From Pyrobaculum sp038879095 (lineage in GTDB: Archaea; Thermoproteota; Thermoprotei; Thermoproteales; Thermoproteaceae), in the NCBI GenBank assembly GCA_038879095.1, contig JAVZUI010000001.1, positions 54,395 to 118,394 of the forward strand: a stretch of 64,000 bases of DNA, given 5' to 3'. Within the stretch, counting starts at the first letter, position 1. Each line of letters begins with the position of its first letter. Shown here in pieces: positions 40,937-49,113 of the stretch. The translations under genes and the position numbers were made by a program. The notes under the pieces are model-generated. The model was not told the DNA's origin. It made no database searches and saw only the letters and a program-made list of their open reading frames with translations.

Positions 40937-41710
40937 GACCTTGGCAAGCTCCTCGGCCAAGTAGGCGAGGAACGGCTTCTCGGGCTTCACCGCCCTCTCC
41001 ACGCCCCACTTCTTCACCTCCTCCTCCGTCACGGGGCCTATCACCGCCACAAGAGACCTACCCTCGTTCAGGGCCTTGACCACGTCGCCCAGCAGACCGG
41101 CCTTCTGCACCGCTGTGAAGAACGTAGAGGCGCCTATTGCGCTGGTGAAGACGATTATGTGGCCTCCCTCCAGCACCCTCCTCGCCGCCTCCAGGGCGTT
41201 CTCCTCGGCGTTTACCTCCGTCTTGTAGACTTGGACATACCTAACCTCGGCCGCCACCTTGGCCAATTTTTGTAACAGCTCCTCGTCCACGACGCCGTAG
41301 AAAGAGACTAGTAGCCTCTTGCCAGCCACGTATCTGTCCACCATCTGCATCATCTCGTCGCTTGTCTCCCCTAGGTTGGGACACGCAACGCCGAAGTACG
41401 TCTTCACGTTGCCAGAGGCCTTGTTCCCCCTGCAGACGACCGCTCTCTCCCTCAGAAGCGCCGCCGCCTCTTGCAACCCCCCAGCCTTTTTCAACAACTC
41501 CGCCATCCCCCACGCCGACTGGCCAGTCATGAACAAAACCGCCTCGCTCCACCTTACCGCGTCTAGTAGGTATGACACGTCGTGGGGGTTTTCCTCTACC
41601 TTCACCAGGGGCAGGTACACCGCCTCGCCGCCGTGTTTAAAAACGAGCTTAGCCAAAAGCTCGGCCTTGGAGGGCCTCCCCGACGTTATGATCACAGTCC
41701 ACCGAGCCAC
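40928..41710 (-). CDS. Second HemD-like protein (uroporphyrinogen-III synthase family)
   Basis: 260 aa from GTG 41710, 25 bases after a TATA box; longer reading is rejected. VIITSGRPSKAELLAKLVFKH, AVLFMTGQSAWGMAELLKKA, AVVCRGNKASGNVKTYFGVA, GGHIIVFTSAIGASTFFTAV match HemD. It is clearly different from the hemD copy it faces. One copy may serve general heme and the other siroheme for sulfur metabolism; which is which cannot be told. Confidence 0.75.
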   Translation of the reverse strand: MARWTVIITSGRPSKAELLAKLVFKHGGEAVYLPLVKVEENPHDVSYLLDAVRWSEAVLFMTGQSAWGMAELLKKAGGLQEAAALLRERAVVCRGNKASGNVKTYFGVACPNLGETSDEMMQMVDRYVAGKRLLVSFYGVVDEELLQKLAKVAAEVRYVQVYKTEVNAEENALEAARRVLEGGHIIVFTSAIGASTFFTAVQKAGLLGDVVKALNEGRSLVAVIGPVTEEEVKKWGVERAVKPEKPFLAYLAEELAKVLK

Positions 41711-41728
41711 GTCTACGCAAGAACCTGC

Positions 41729-41741
41729 TTTTTTATTAAAG
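41729..41741 (-). promoter_or_regulatory. TATA box of the second hemD-like gene
   Basis: Minus strand CTTTAATAAAAAA, centred about 25 bases before GTG 41710. Downstream of it in the plus direction begins the dsrA remnant, so the region also separates divergent units. Confidence 0.55.
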
Positions 41742-41791
41742 TATTTCTCCTTTGTGTGAAAAAAGAGGGGGATCCATGTCTCAAAGCGGGG

Positions 41792-42157
41792 GTGCAACCA
41801 ACAAAGCCCCTCACAGTAGACGCGTGGGCGCAAGAGGGGATGAAGCTGTTAGAGTACTACGAGAAGGGGCCATGGCCCAGCCACGTGGCTGAGCTAAAGA
41901 AGAGCGGATACCCCATTGAGGCCTATGCCGCCGGGCTCGCCGCCAGGAAGACCATGTGGGCCGCCGGCTCTGCCAGGATTAGGTACGTCTACACCGGCTT
42001 CACCGCCAGGAGAACCCGCGACGGGAAAATTGCCGAGCTCCACTTCCGCGTCTGGTAGCCCTCGGGCTACATCTACACTACCGACAAGCTGAGAAAGCTG
42101 GTGGAGTTCGCCGAGAAGTACGGCCTAGGCCTCATTGAGCTTTGCAGAACAGCTTAA
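41792..42157 (+). pseudogene. dsrA: dsrA remnant (dissimilatory sulfite reductase alpha)
   Basis: The frame reads TKPLTVDAWAQEGMKLLEYY, then EKGPWPSHVAELKKSGYPIE and TARRTRDGKIAELHFRVW followed by TAG (42056-42058), where DsrA has His (VWHPSGYIYTT); it resumes PSGYIYTTDKLRKLVEFAEK and GLGLIEL then loses homology and ends at TAA 42157. DsrA is normally about 400 residues, so about 280 codons, including the siroheme and cluster-binding cysteines, are gone. ATG 41776 lies in another frame. Nothing suggests a working protein. Confidence 0.9.
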
Positions 42158-42166
42158 GAGGAGGGT

Positions 42167-43280
42167 ATGATGTCGCCTAAGGCCGCCAGATTACAGAAGG
42201 TATTTCCCGTCGACTTGAGAAGTTCCTGCCCGAGGCGGTTTTGAGGAACTACGGCAAGTGGATTGACAGAAAGTTCCACGGCACTGGCATAATTGAACAC
42301 GTGTCCGAGACTGGGGAGAGGATATTTGCGGTGAAGGTGGCGATGCCGCCTAACGCGAGGATTAGCGCAGACACTTTAGACAAGCTTGCAGACATAGCCG
42401 ACAGCTTGGGCATAGGGGCTATGAGGGTGACCATGGCCGGCAACATAGAGATCTTGACAGACTCCCTAGACAAGGCCTTGAAGATTAAGGAGGAGGTGGA
42501 GAAGATGGGCTTCCCCGTCGGCGGCTGGGGCCGCTCCATGTGGGGGATAAACTCGCGTACCGCATTCCTCACTTGCACAACCGCTGTGGTGGACTCGCCG
42601 TCTATTTCAAAGGCGCTTGGAGACGCCCTGGCGTCTTACTTCAAAGAGGAGAGTCTCCCGGCTAAGTTGAGGATATTAGTCTCTGGTTGTCCCGCCATGT
42701 GTGCGGGCGGAACTGCCATATACATTGCAATTGTGGATCAGTGGGGCGCGCCTCCGAAGATTAGGGAGGGGGTAGTTGGGATGTGCCTCCCGCCGCCTAA
42801 TGCCTTGGCGAAGGTTCCAGAGGCGCAGATAATCCTAGTCCAGGTCTGTCCCACAAGTGCCCTCTCGTTGAGAAGAGAGGGGGAGAAGGTAAAGCTGACG
42901 CTCATACCAGAGAAGTGTATGAACTGCGCCCGCTGTAAGGAGAACTGCGATGGCGTTGACTACAATCCCGAGAACGTAGACGTGGCCATACTAGTAGGCG
43001 GAAGGCTGTCCAAACCGGCAGCGGGCCCAGGCTGGCAAGGGTGTTGATCCCGTGGCTTCCCGCCATCCCGCCCAAATACGAGGAGATCGTGGCTGTGGTT
43101 AAACACGTGGTGGAGGTGTGGCGCAAGGAGGCTCAGCCTGGGGGGCGCCTAGCCGACTTCATAGACAGAGTGGGGTGGTCTAAGTTCCTCGAGCTGGTGA
43201 GCTTAAAAGAGGTACACGACTACTACCAGAAGGTGCCTGAGTTCGCCAGAACCTTCTTGACGTTTAGAGGCAGGGGCTAG
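42167..43280 (+). pseudogene. dsrB: dsrB with two single-base frameshifts (dissimilatory sulfite reductase beta)
   Basis: Near full length (about 371 codons if repaired). From ATG 42167 the frame breaks near 42214-42216 (GACTTGAGAAG, one base short of FEKFLPEAVLRNYGKW), runs open from 42241 to a stop at 43047, and breaks again near 43025-43030 before VLIPWLPAIPPKYEEIVAVV to TAG 43280. The siroheme/cluster part is intact in the middle (TCTTAVVDSPSISKAL, LVSGCPAMCAGG), as is the ferredoxin insert PEKCMNCARCKENCDG. Abuts the dsrA remnant. Confidence 0.92.
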
Positions 43281-43306
43281 CTTTACAAGAGGCTTAGAGA
43301 CGCTCT

Positions 43307-43828
43307 GTGAACTACGACGAGTTTTTAGCCTGGGCCACGGGGCAAACCCCCATTTTTTCACAACAAGTCCCGCATGTACTGACCTTCGGGAAGGAGGGGC
43401 TGTACTACGTCAGAGACTTGGAGCTTCTCATGGCCTTTTCTCAAGACGGCGAGGTGCTTAGGCTGGGGTTTCTCGACCTCCGCCGGCGGGTCTTAGTGGA
43501 GTGGGGGGATTGCCAGACCTTGGAGGAGGAGTCTCAGCTGTGGGCTGAGGCCGAGGACGTCCCGTGGCCTGGTCTGTCTACTAAATTCGCCATGGCCGTC
43601 TACCCAATACACTGCGAAGGGGGCCGCGCCTACGGGTTTATCACGGTTAAGTTCAACGTGGGGGTGGACTCTCTCTACTTCAACTGGGGCAAGATTGCGG
43701 CTATGTTTTTAAGAGACAGGTCTGAGGAGTTCCTCCAGGAGTTGAATAAAAAATCAAGGTTGTGGACGCGGTTTTGGTGGTCTAGCTACCAGGTCAGCGT
43801 CACCTTGGCCTCTGCCGCAAATTCGTAG
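43307..43828 (+). CDS. Unidentified protein directly after dsrB
   Basis: 173 aa from GTG 43307. Begins NYDEFLAWATGQTPIFSQQV; the centre is strand-rich and aromatic (AVYPIHCEGGRAYGFITVKF), and the C-terminus RLWTRFWWSSYQVSVTLA has a tryptophan cluster. No cluster motif or membrane helix. Its 3' end overlaps the convergent DsrE gene by 43 bases. Position suggests a role with sulfite reductase, but it has stayed open while dsrAB decayed. Confidence 0.65.
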   Translation: MNYDEFLAWATGQTPIFSQQVPHVLTFGKEGLYYVRDLELLMAFSQDGEVLRLGFLDLRRRVLVEWGDCQTLEEESQLWAEAEDVPWPGLSTKFAMAVYPIHCEGGRAYGFITVKFNVGVDSLYFNWGKIAAMFLRDRSEEFLQELNKKSRLWTRFWWSSYQVSVTLASAANS

Positions 43829-44133
43829 AAGCTGGCGATGCCCATGATCTTGACGCCTTCCACCACCTCGTCCTCTTTGATGTTGAAGGTAGCGGCGGCG
43901 CTGGAGCAGAGCCACATCTTACACCCCATGTCTAGGCACTGTTTAAACCTCTCTCTTATCTGGGGGTCGAGCTTTTCGAAGACCTTCTTCTTGACCACGT
44001 GGGCGCCGTCGAGAGTCCAGATTAGGACTTCGAAGCCCATAGACGCGGCGGCGAGGGCGTAGCCGAGCATTGTGGAAATCCTGGGCGTGTCGGCGGGCGG
44101 CATCGTCGCCAGGAAGGCGACTTTGTCTGCCAT
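43786..44133 (-). CDS. DsrE-family protein
   Basis: 115 aa from ATG 44133. DKVAFLATMPPADTPRISTM, then ALAAASMGFEVLIWTLDGAH, and CKMWLCSSAAATFNIKEDEV with VVEGVKIMGIASFYEFAAEA is the DsrE/DsrF plan with a Cys in the persulfide position. Sulfur transfer to or from DsrC is the family role. A TATA box at 44152-44160 sets the start. Confidence 0.85.
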   Translation of the reverse strand: MADKVAFLATMPPADTPRISTMLGYALAAASMGFEVLIWTLDGAHVVKKKVFEKLDPQIRERFKQCLDMGCKMWLCSSAAATFNIKEDEVVEGVKIMGIASFYEFAAEAKVTLTW

Positions 44134-44151
44134 GCCGACGTCGGGCCGGTG

Positions 44152-44204
44152 GTTATAAAACATTATTCACACCTCTTTAATAATACAAAGTTTTTAATAA
44201 AAAA
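44152..44204. promoter_or_regulatory. Divergent promoter of dsrE-type gene and dsrC
   Basis: Minus TTTTATAACC (44151-44160) serves the DsrE-type gene; plus GTTTTTAATAAAAA (44190-44203) lies about 20-25 bases before dsrC ATG 44217. AGGGG just before that ATG could act as a weak ribosome-binding site. Confidence 0.55.
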
Positions 44205-44216
44205 CTCCGTAGGGGC

Positions 44217-44552
44217 ATGCCGGTGAAATGCCCAGGTGAGTACACAGTAGGCGGTAAAAAGGTGGTGCTAGACGAGGACTGCTTTATGCAGAACACAGAG
44301 GAGTGGGACGAGAAGATAGCCGAGTGGCTTGCCAGGGAGCTGGAGGGAGTCCAGCAGATGACTGAGGAGCACTGGAAGCTCGTGAGGTATTTGAGAGAGT
44401 ACTGGGAGACGTACGGCTCTTGTCCGCCTATTAAGATGGTGATTAAGGAGACGGGCTTCAGCCTGGAGAAGATATACCAGCTGTTTCCATCGGGCCCAGC
44501 GCACGGCGCTTGTAAAGTGGCCGGAGCGCCTAAGCCGACGGGTTGCGTCTAG
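44217..44552 (+). CDS. dsrC: DsrC, sulfur-carrier substrate protein
   Basis: 111 aa. The C-terminal arm carries both conserved cysteines: Cys99 in GPAHGACKVAG and penultimate Cys110 in PKPTGCV. In active systems DsrAB loads sulfite-derived sulfur as a trisulfide across them. Middle motifs EHWKLVRYLREYWETYGSCP and ETGFSLEKIYQLFP are typical. Fully intact, unlike dsrAB. The 3' end abuts the convergent phosphodiesterase gene by four bases. Confidence 0.95.
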   Translation: MPVKCPGEYTVGGKKVVLDEDCFMQNTEEWDEKIAEWLARELEGVQQMTEEHWKLVRYLREYWETYGSCPPIKMVIKETGFSLEKIYQLFPSGPAHGACKVAGAPKPTGCV

Positions 44553-45052
44553 AGTTCTAAAACGTCCACTTCTAGGGTTTTTATATTTAACAACGCCGCC
44601 GTTTTTTTCTCAGTGGCGCATCCACAAGCCTCGCCGGGGTTTATCACCAAGGCGCCGTTTACCCTCCTCACGTCTATTCTGTGTGTGTGGCCGTACACCA
44701 AGACGTCGAACATCCCAGACCGAGCGGCTGCCTCTACTAACAGCTCCGAGGTGCCGTGGTACACGCCTATCTTCACGCCGCCTACTTCCACCAACCCCGC
44801 CTCGCCTAAGATGTCCACCCCGGCCTCTTGGGCCCTCTTGGCGAAGTTGTAGCGGTCTCCGTCGTTGTTTCCAAAAACTGTCACAATCCTAGGCCCGGGG
44901 CCCAGAGCCCTCCGCAACTTAAGCATTGAAAACGGGGAGGTCCAGTCCCCCGCGTGTATGACAAGCTCCACGCCTTTTTCCGCGAACTTTCTCCCCGCCG
45001 CCCTCAGGGCTAGCCAGTCGTCGTGCGTGTCGCTGATTATGCCTACGTACAT
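44549..45052 (-). CDS. YfcE/MJ0936-type metallophosphodiesterase
   Basis: 167 aa from ATG 45052; a longer reading into the ThiDN region is rejected. Metal ligands: IISDTHDDW, VIHAGDWTSP, TVFGNNDGD, YHGTSE and VYGHTHRID. Two-metal phosphodiesterase of broad activity; true substrate unknown. Divergent from thiDN, with a shared promoter at 45053-45122. Confidence 0.92.
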   Translation of the reverse strand: MYVGIISDTHDDWLALRAAGRKFAEKGVELVIHAGDWTSPFSMLKLRRALGPGPRIVTVFGNNDGDRYNFAKRAQEAGVDILGEAGLVEVGGVKIGVYHGTSELLVEAAARSGMFDVLVYGHTHRIDVRRVNGALVINPGEACGCATEKKTAALLNIKTLEVDVLEL

Positions 45053-45122
45053 GGTGCCAGTTCCGTTTCTACTTAAAACTTTTGCGCAGTTAACATTTTT
45101 ATTTACTGTAGATAACGCACTT

Positions 45123-46475
45123 ATGTCATGGAATGTGGCCATTACAATAGCCGGCCTCGACTCGGGAGGGGGCGCCGGGATCCACGCCGACGTCAAGACC
45201 TTCGCCGCCCTCGGCGTACACGGCGCCACTGCGCTTACGTGCGTCACGGCGCAGAACACATACGAGGTGAGGAGGGCCCACTGCCTTGACCCCTCGCTGG
45301 TGAGAGACCAGATAATGGCCGTGTGGGACGACATGGGGATAGACGCGGGGAAGACTGGGATGTTGGGCACGAGGGAGATAATCGAGGAGGTGGCCTCCGT
45401 GGTGTGGAGGCTGGGCTTCCCCCTGGTGGTAGACCCCGTCATGATCGCCAAGTCGGGTGCTCCGCTTATCGCAGAAGACGCCATGGACGCCCTGGCGAGG
45501 AGGCTGTTGCCGGCGGCCAAGGTGGTTACCCCAAACCGCCACGAGGCCGAGAGGCTCACGGGCATGAAGATATCCACTCTCGAAGACGCCCGTAGGGCGG
45601 CTGAGAAGATACACAGAGAGTACGGGACTGAGGTCGTCGTCGTGAAGGGGGGCCACCTCGACGCGCCTGAGGCCGTGGACGTGGTCTACGTCGGCGGCGT
45701 CTTCCACGAGCTCAAGACCCCCAGGCTGGACTCCAGGGCGACCCACGGCACGGGGTGCTCCTTCTCGGCCGCAATCGCCGCGGGGCTGGCAAAAGGGCTT
45801 CCCCCCCTCGACGCCATTAGGCAGGCTAAGGAGTTTATCTACACCGCCATTAAATACGGCGTGTCTGTGGGGAAGGGCCACTGGCCTGTCAACCCCACCG
45901 CGTGGTTGGAAATCCCGGCGGAGAGGTGGAGGGCCTATGAGGAAATGTCGGCGGCTCTAAGGCTGATAGAAGAGAAGGCGGACATCCTCGGCGCGTTTAT
46001 ACCAGAGGTGCAGAGCAACATAGGCTACGTAATCGACCCCAGATACGCAAGAGGTAGGGAGGACGTGGCCGCGGTGCCGGGGAGGATTGTGAAGTATTTA
46101 GGCAAGGCCCGCCCCTCGGGCCCCCCGACGTTCGGCGCCAGCGACCACGTGGCGAGGACGATACTAACTGCCGTAAAGTTGGACAACGCCGTGAGAGCCG
46201 CCATGAACATCAAATACGACAAAGAGCTCGTAGAAAAAGCCAAAAAGGCGGGCTACGTCGTCGCGGTTGTGGACAGGAGAAACGAGCCGGAGGAGGTGAA
46301 AAAGGTAGAGGGCGGCTCTATGAAGTGGAAAATAGAAGAAGCCGTGAGACATGCAGGCGGCAGAGTCCCCGACGTAGTCGTAGACCTTGGAGACTGGGGC
46401 AAAGAGCCGCTTATAACCGTCCTAGGCAAGACGCCGACAGAAGTAGTCCAAAAAGTGTTAAGAATAATCAGCTAG
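45123..46475 (+). CDS. thiDN: Bifunctional HMP(-P) kinase / thiamine-phosphate synthase (ThiDN)
   Basis: 450 aa from ATG 45123. ThiD domain, residues 1-265: ITIAGLDSGGGAGIHADVKT, then VDPVMIAKSGAPLIAEDAMD, VVTPNRHEAERLTG and SRATHGTGCSFSAAIAAGLA. ThiN domain from about 275 to the end: IGYVIDPRYARGREDVAAVP, RPSGPPTFGASDHVARTILT and NIKYDKELVEKAKK. Together they phosphorylate HMP and join it to the thiazole phosphate, replacing ThiE. Monocistronic; TATA-like TTTTTATTTAC at 45097-45107. Confidence 0.95.
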   Translation: MSWNVAITIAGLDSGGGAGIHADVKTFAALGVHGATALTCVTAQNTYEVRRAHCLDPSLVRDQIMAVWDDMGIDAGKTGMLGTREIIEEVASVVWRLGFPLVVDPVMIAKSGAPLIAEDAMDALARRLLPAAKVVTPNRHEAERLTGMKISTLEDARRAAEKIHREYGTEVVVVKGGHLDAPEAVDVVYVGGVFHELKTPRLDSRATHGTGCSFSAAIAAGLAKGLPPLDAIRQAKEFIYTAIKYGVSVGKGHWPVNPTAWLEIPAERWRAYEEMSAALRLIEEKADILGAFIPEVQSNIGYVIDPRYARGREDVAAVPGRIVKYLGKARPSGPPTFGASDHVARTILTAVKLDNAVRAAMNIKYDKELVEKAKKAGYVVAVVDRRNEPEEVKKVEGGSMKWKIEEAVRHAGGRVPDVVVDLGDWGKEPLITVLGKTPTEVVQKVLRIIS

Positions 46476-46623
46476 CCGCCTCCACAAGGCGTCCGCCAAG
46501 TCCTCGCCCCTCCATTGAGAATCTGAAAACAGACCAAGTCCTACCAACTCGTCGATTCCGCTACCCTCTCTTTCGGCGAGTTTTTTCGACAACTTCTTAG
46601 ATAGCCGCGTTTTTTTCTTTCAC
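46458..46623 (-). pseudogene. Small RHH-type regulator/antitoxin-like gene frameshifted at an A7 run
   Basis: Starts GTG 46623, but the A7 run at 46610-46616 (T7 on plus) sends it to a TAA after eight codons. With six A's it reads KTRLSKKLSKKLAEREGSGI then DELVGLGLFSDSQWRGEDLA and stops at 46458, about 54 residues. The order resembles ribbon-helix-helix antitoxins (xTRLSxxLxxxID-ELVxLGLF). TATA sequence lies about 20 bases upstream. Overlaps thiDN's 3' end by 18 bases. Switchable expression or plain decay. Confidence 0.6.
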
Positions 46624-46629
46624 AGCTTC

Positions 46630-46650
46630 TTAAATAAACTTTATAAATGT
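46630..46650. promoter_or_regulatory. Shared TATA region of the RHH-like and DUF4184 genes
   Basis: TAAATAAACTTTATAAATG serves both directions: TATAAATG is about 25 bases before ATG 46668 on plus, and ATTTATAAAG about 20 bases before GTG 46623 on minus. Confidence 0.5.
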
Positions 46651-46667
46651 TTTTTGTAAATATTTCT

Positions 46668-47516
46668 ATGCCGTTAACACCGCTACACCTCGGCCCGGCG
46701 CTGTACCTGGGGGTGTTGTTTAGAGGCCGTCTGCATCTGCCCACGCTCCTTGTGGCAAGCGTCGCGGTTGACGTGGAGCCCCTGTTAGTCTTTCTGCTCG
46801 GGCTCGACGCGCCGCTCCACGGGCCCCTACACACCTTCGTGGGAGCCGCGGCTGTGGGTGCGGCGGTGGCCTTGGCTATGTACTTCCTCGACCCCCGCCT
46901 GTACTTCCTCTACAGGCTGTTTAGACTAGGTGCGGGGGGCTTTTTAAAGCCCACTCTGTCAAGCCACCTCGCGTCTGGGGTGCTGGGGGCGGCGTCTCAC
47001 GTTTTGCTCGACGCCCCGCTTTACTCCGAGATGCAACCCCTATACCCGGTGGCGGGGAACCCGTTTGATTTGGGCTGTGGCAAGGTGGGGATGGCGACCA
47101 TGTGGCTGATTTGCGTCTTCCTAGGCGGGGCTGGGCTTGTTGGGTATCTGAGACATGTGTTTGGCCGTCCTGTGGCGTTGGCCTCCGCCACGTTGGGTAT
47201 AGCTCCCTACTACTTTCTCGTGTTCTGGGGGTCTGGGCTTTGGCCGTTTTTGGCGTTGGCTGCCGGAGTGGCGGCTGTCAACACCTGGCTTATCTTTAGG
47301 CCTTCTGAGAGGCTGGCCCTGGCATCTGTGGCGCTTGCATCCTCCGGCGTTATGTGGATGGCGCTTGTGGCCGACTACCCAGCCAACTGCGTGGGGCTAG
47401 CCAGCGCAGTAGTCGCGTTGGCACTACTGCTTTCAGTTGCGTCGGCCCAGGTCTTTGCGGCGGGGCCTGTGCGCATTTCGCTTACGCGCATCGGCTGGCC
47501 CGGGAGGTGGGCGTGA
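46668..47516 (+). CDS. DUF4184-type multi-span membrane protein
   Basis: 282 aa from ATG 46668. N-terminal MPLTPLHLGPALYLGVLFRG is the family signature, with VDVEPLLVF, PLHGPLHTFVGAA and SHVLLDAPLYSEMQPL giving conserved Asp/His positions seen in related YdjM-like metal-hydrolase membrane proteins. About eight helices. Role unknown; possibly lipid or membrane-associated hydrolysis. Confidence 0.8.
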   Translation: MPLTPLHLGPALYLGVLFRGRLHLPTLLVASVAVDVEPLLVFLLGLDAPLHGPLHTFVGAAAVGAAVALAMYFLDPRLYFLYRLFRLGAGGFLKPTLSSHLASGVLGAASHVLLDAPLYSEMQPLYPVAGNPFDLGCGKVGMATMWLICVFLGGAGLVGYLRHVFGRPVALASATLGIAPYYFLVFWGSGLWPFLALAAGVAAVNTWLIFRPSERLALASVALASSGVMWMALVADYPANCVGLASAVVALALLLSVASAQVFAAGPVRISLTRIGWPGRWA

Positions 47517-47556
47517 GTAAAAATGCAACTTTTTATCTAACTGTCGATAAGTATAC

Positions 47557-47883
47557 ATGGAGTACCAGTTAGATGTGTTGAAGACGCTTGGCCTTGATGG
47601 CGAGCCGCTTACGGAGGATAGGTTTAGAGAATTTGAAAAAATTGAGAGGCTGGTCAGGGAGGAGCTCGTCCCAGGGCAGTACCTAGACTTTGTAAACGTG
47701 AAGATTAGATACGAGGGCAAGGGGGTGGTCTCCTTCGCCAAGACGTGGCACGCCTTTCTCGAGGCCATCACTTTGGGAGAGGGCGAGTCCTTCCTCATCT
47801 ACTGCACCTGTCCCATGGTAGACCGCTTCGTGGTGCTGAGGCGCGAAGGAGATAAGCTAAGAGTTTTGTACAGACGGAGGTAG
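47557..47883 (+). CDS. Hypothetical protein
   Basis: 108 aa. Begins EYQLDVLKTLGLDGEPLTED; an acidic-basic helical N-half and a strand-rich C-half ending in a basic tail. No recognised domain. TATA-like CTTTTTATCT lies at 47528-47537. Overlaps the convergent PaREP1 gene by 27 bases. Confidence 0.6.
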   Translation: MEYQLDVLKTLGLDGEPLTEDRFREFEKIERLVREELVPGQYLDFVNVKIRYEGKGVVSFAKTWHAFLEAITLGEGESFLIYCTCPMVDRFVVLRREGDKLRVLYRRR

Positions 47884-48399
47884 CCCCCCAGCGCGGCATA
47901 TACTTGGGTAAATGTCTATTTTTTCCGCAAACGCGCCCAGCAGCAGACACACGGCGTAGGCCGCCGACTTGTCGTCGGGGAAGTCAGACAATTCGGGGTC
48001 CGGGCCGTTGTACTGATAGCGGTGTAACTGCATAGCTAGCATCGTGTATTTAAACACGTCGCCTCCCTCCGCCTCCGCCAGCGCCTTTGCCGCTTTTACC
48101 ATCTGTGTAGTGGGCATCAGAGCTATTACCAAATCCACCTCCTTTACCACAACCTCATCTTCCCCAGCCCTAATCCTCCTCGACCCCGGGTACTCCCGCG
48201 CCAAGCGCTCTTTATGCTTAGCGGCCGGCGTGGCTAGATGCGCCTTCCAGGCTTGGAAGGCCTTCCCAGCCGCGTTCCTAATCAAGCCGTCTCCGAGAAA
48301 CTCCAACGCAAGCCTCGCCTCAACTAACGCCTCGCGTTCCCGTGCGCGTATGTACAAGCCTAAGTCTCTCCAAGGCTTAGCCAACGTGGGAAAGTCCAC
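47857..48399 (-). CDS. PaREP1 family protein
   Basis: 180 aa, intact. AREREALVEARLALEFLGDG then RNAAGKAFQAWKAHLATPAA, DLVIALMPTTQMVKAAKALA and LQLHRYQYNGPDPELSDF are the family blocks, in the same order as the gene at 17895. The C-terminus extends into the convergent gene. Four family members in 64 kb fits the genus-specific expansion of PaREP1. Confidence 0.87.
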   Translation of the reverse strand: MDFPTLAKPWRDLGLYIRAREREALVEARLALEFLGDGLIRNAAGKAFQAWKAHLATPAAKHKERLAREYPGSRRIRAGEDEVVVKEVDLVIALMPTTQMVKAAKALAEAEGGDVFKYTMLAMQLHRYQYNGPDPELSDFPDDKSAAYAVCLLLGAFAEKIDIYPSICRAGGLPPSVQNS

Positions 48400-48465
48400 A
48401 GGTTTTTTGTGTGTTAAATTTATCTCTATGTAGCGAATTTTAACGGTGTGTATAAGGACTTTTAA

Positions 48466-49113
48466 CTAGGCCTTACTCATTAAGCCGAGGCTAGTTGCGT
48501 CGCGGCTGATGTGGCTTTGTTCTGCGTCTAGGAGTTTGGCTAGGTTTTCGGCTACCAGTAGCCCCACTTCGTATACATCAGCCTTTACGCCGAGCTCCGA
48601 CATGGAGGTTATTGCGGAGGGGTGGAGGCCGCAGGGGTTTATGTGCCAGAAGTACCTCATGTCTGGGTTTACGTAGACGGCGACGCCGTGGTAGGCCACT
48701 CCGCGCTCCACGGCGATGCCGAGGCTCGCTATTTTCCGCCCCCCTACCCATATGCCTCTGTGGTTCTCCCGCCTGCCTGCCTCGATCCCAAATCGCGCCA
48801 GTGTCCTAATCACAGCCTCTTCTAGCGTCCACATGTAAGTCCTCACGCCGGTCCTCAGCCTCACCACTGGGTACACCACCGCCTGCCCGGGTCCGTGGTA
48901 GGTGGCGTCTCCTCCCCTCTCCACTACGTACACTGGGAGCTCTCTCCTCAGCACGTTGTCCAGCCTGCCGTGTCTGCCCACGGTGATGACGTGTTCGTGT
49001 TCTGTCACTAATATGGCCTCCTCAGCCCGTCCCTCAGCGACTGCGGCGTGGAGTGTCTTCATAAACCGCCAAGCCTCTTCGTAGCGAGTCCTGCCGAGTA
49101 GGAATATCCTCAT
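48466..49113 (-). CDS. lipB: Octanoyltransferase LipB
   Basis: 215 aa. VTEHEHVITVGRHGRLDNVL, YVVERGGDATYHGPGQAVVY, HRGIWVGGRKIASLGIAVER and the catalytic pair in FWHINPCGL (Cys) with conserved Lys in GGRKIAS. Transfers octanoyl from ACP to the lipoyl domain of E2. Last gene of the 2-oxoacid dehydrogenase operon, overlapping lpd by four bases. The C-terminus extends a little beyond the usual end. Confidence 0.95.
   Translation of the reverse strand: MRIFLLGRTRYEEAWRFMKTLHAAVAEGRAEEAILVTEHEHVITVGRHGRLDNVLRRELPVYVVERGGDATYHGPGQAVVYPVVRLRTGVRTYMWTLEEAVIRTLARFGIEAGRRENHRGIWVGGRKIASLGIAVERGVAYHGVAVYVNPDMRYFWHINPCGLHPSAITSMSELGVKADVYEVGLLVAENLAKLLDAEQSHISRDATSLGLMSKA

Noticed and set aside
41776..41900. 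ATG 41776 as a true start of a different protein
   Set aside because: Its frame soon departs from the DsrA homology and shows no family pattern; more likely the original dsrA start before a frameshift.
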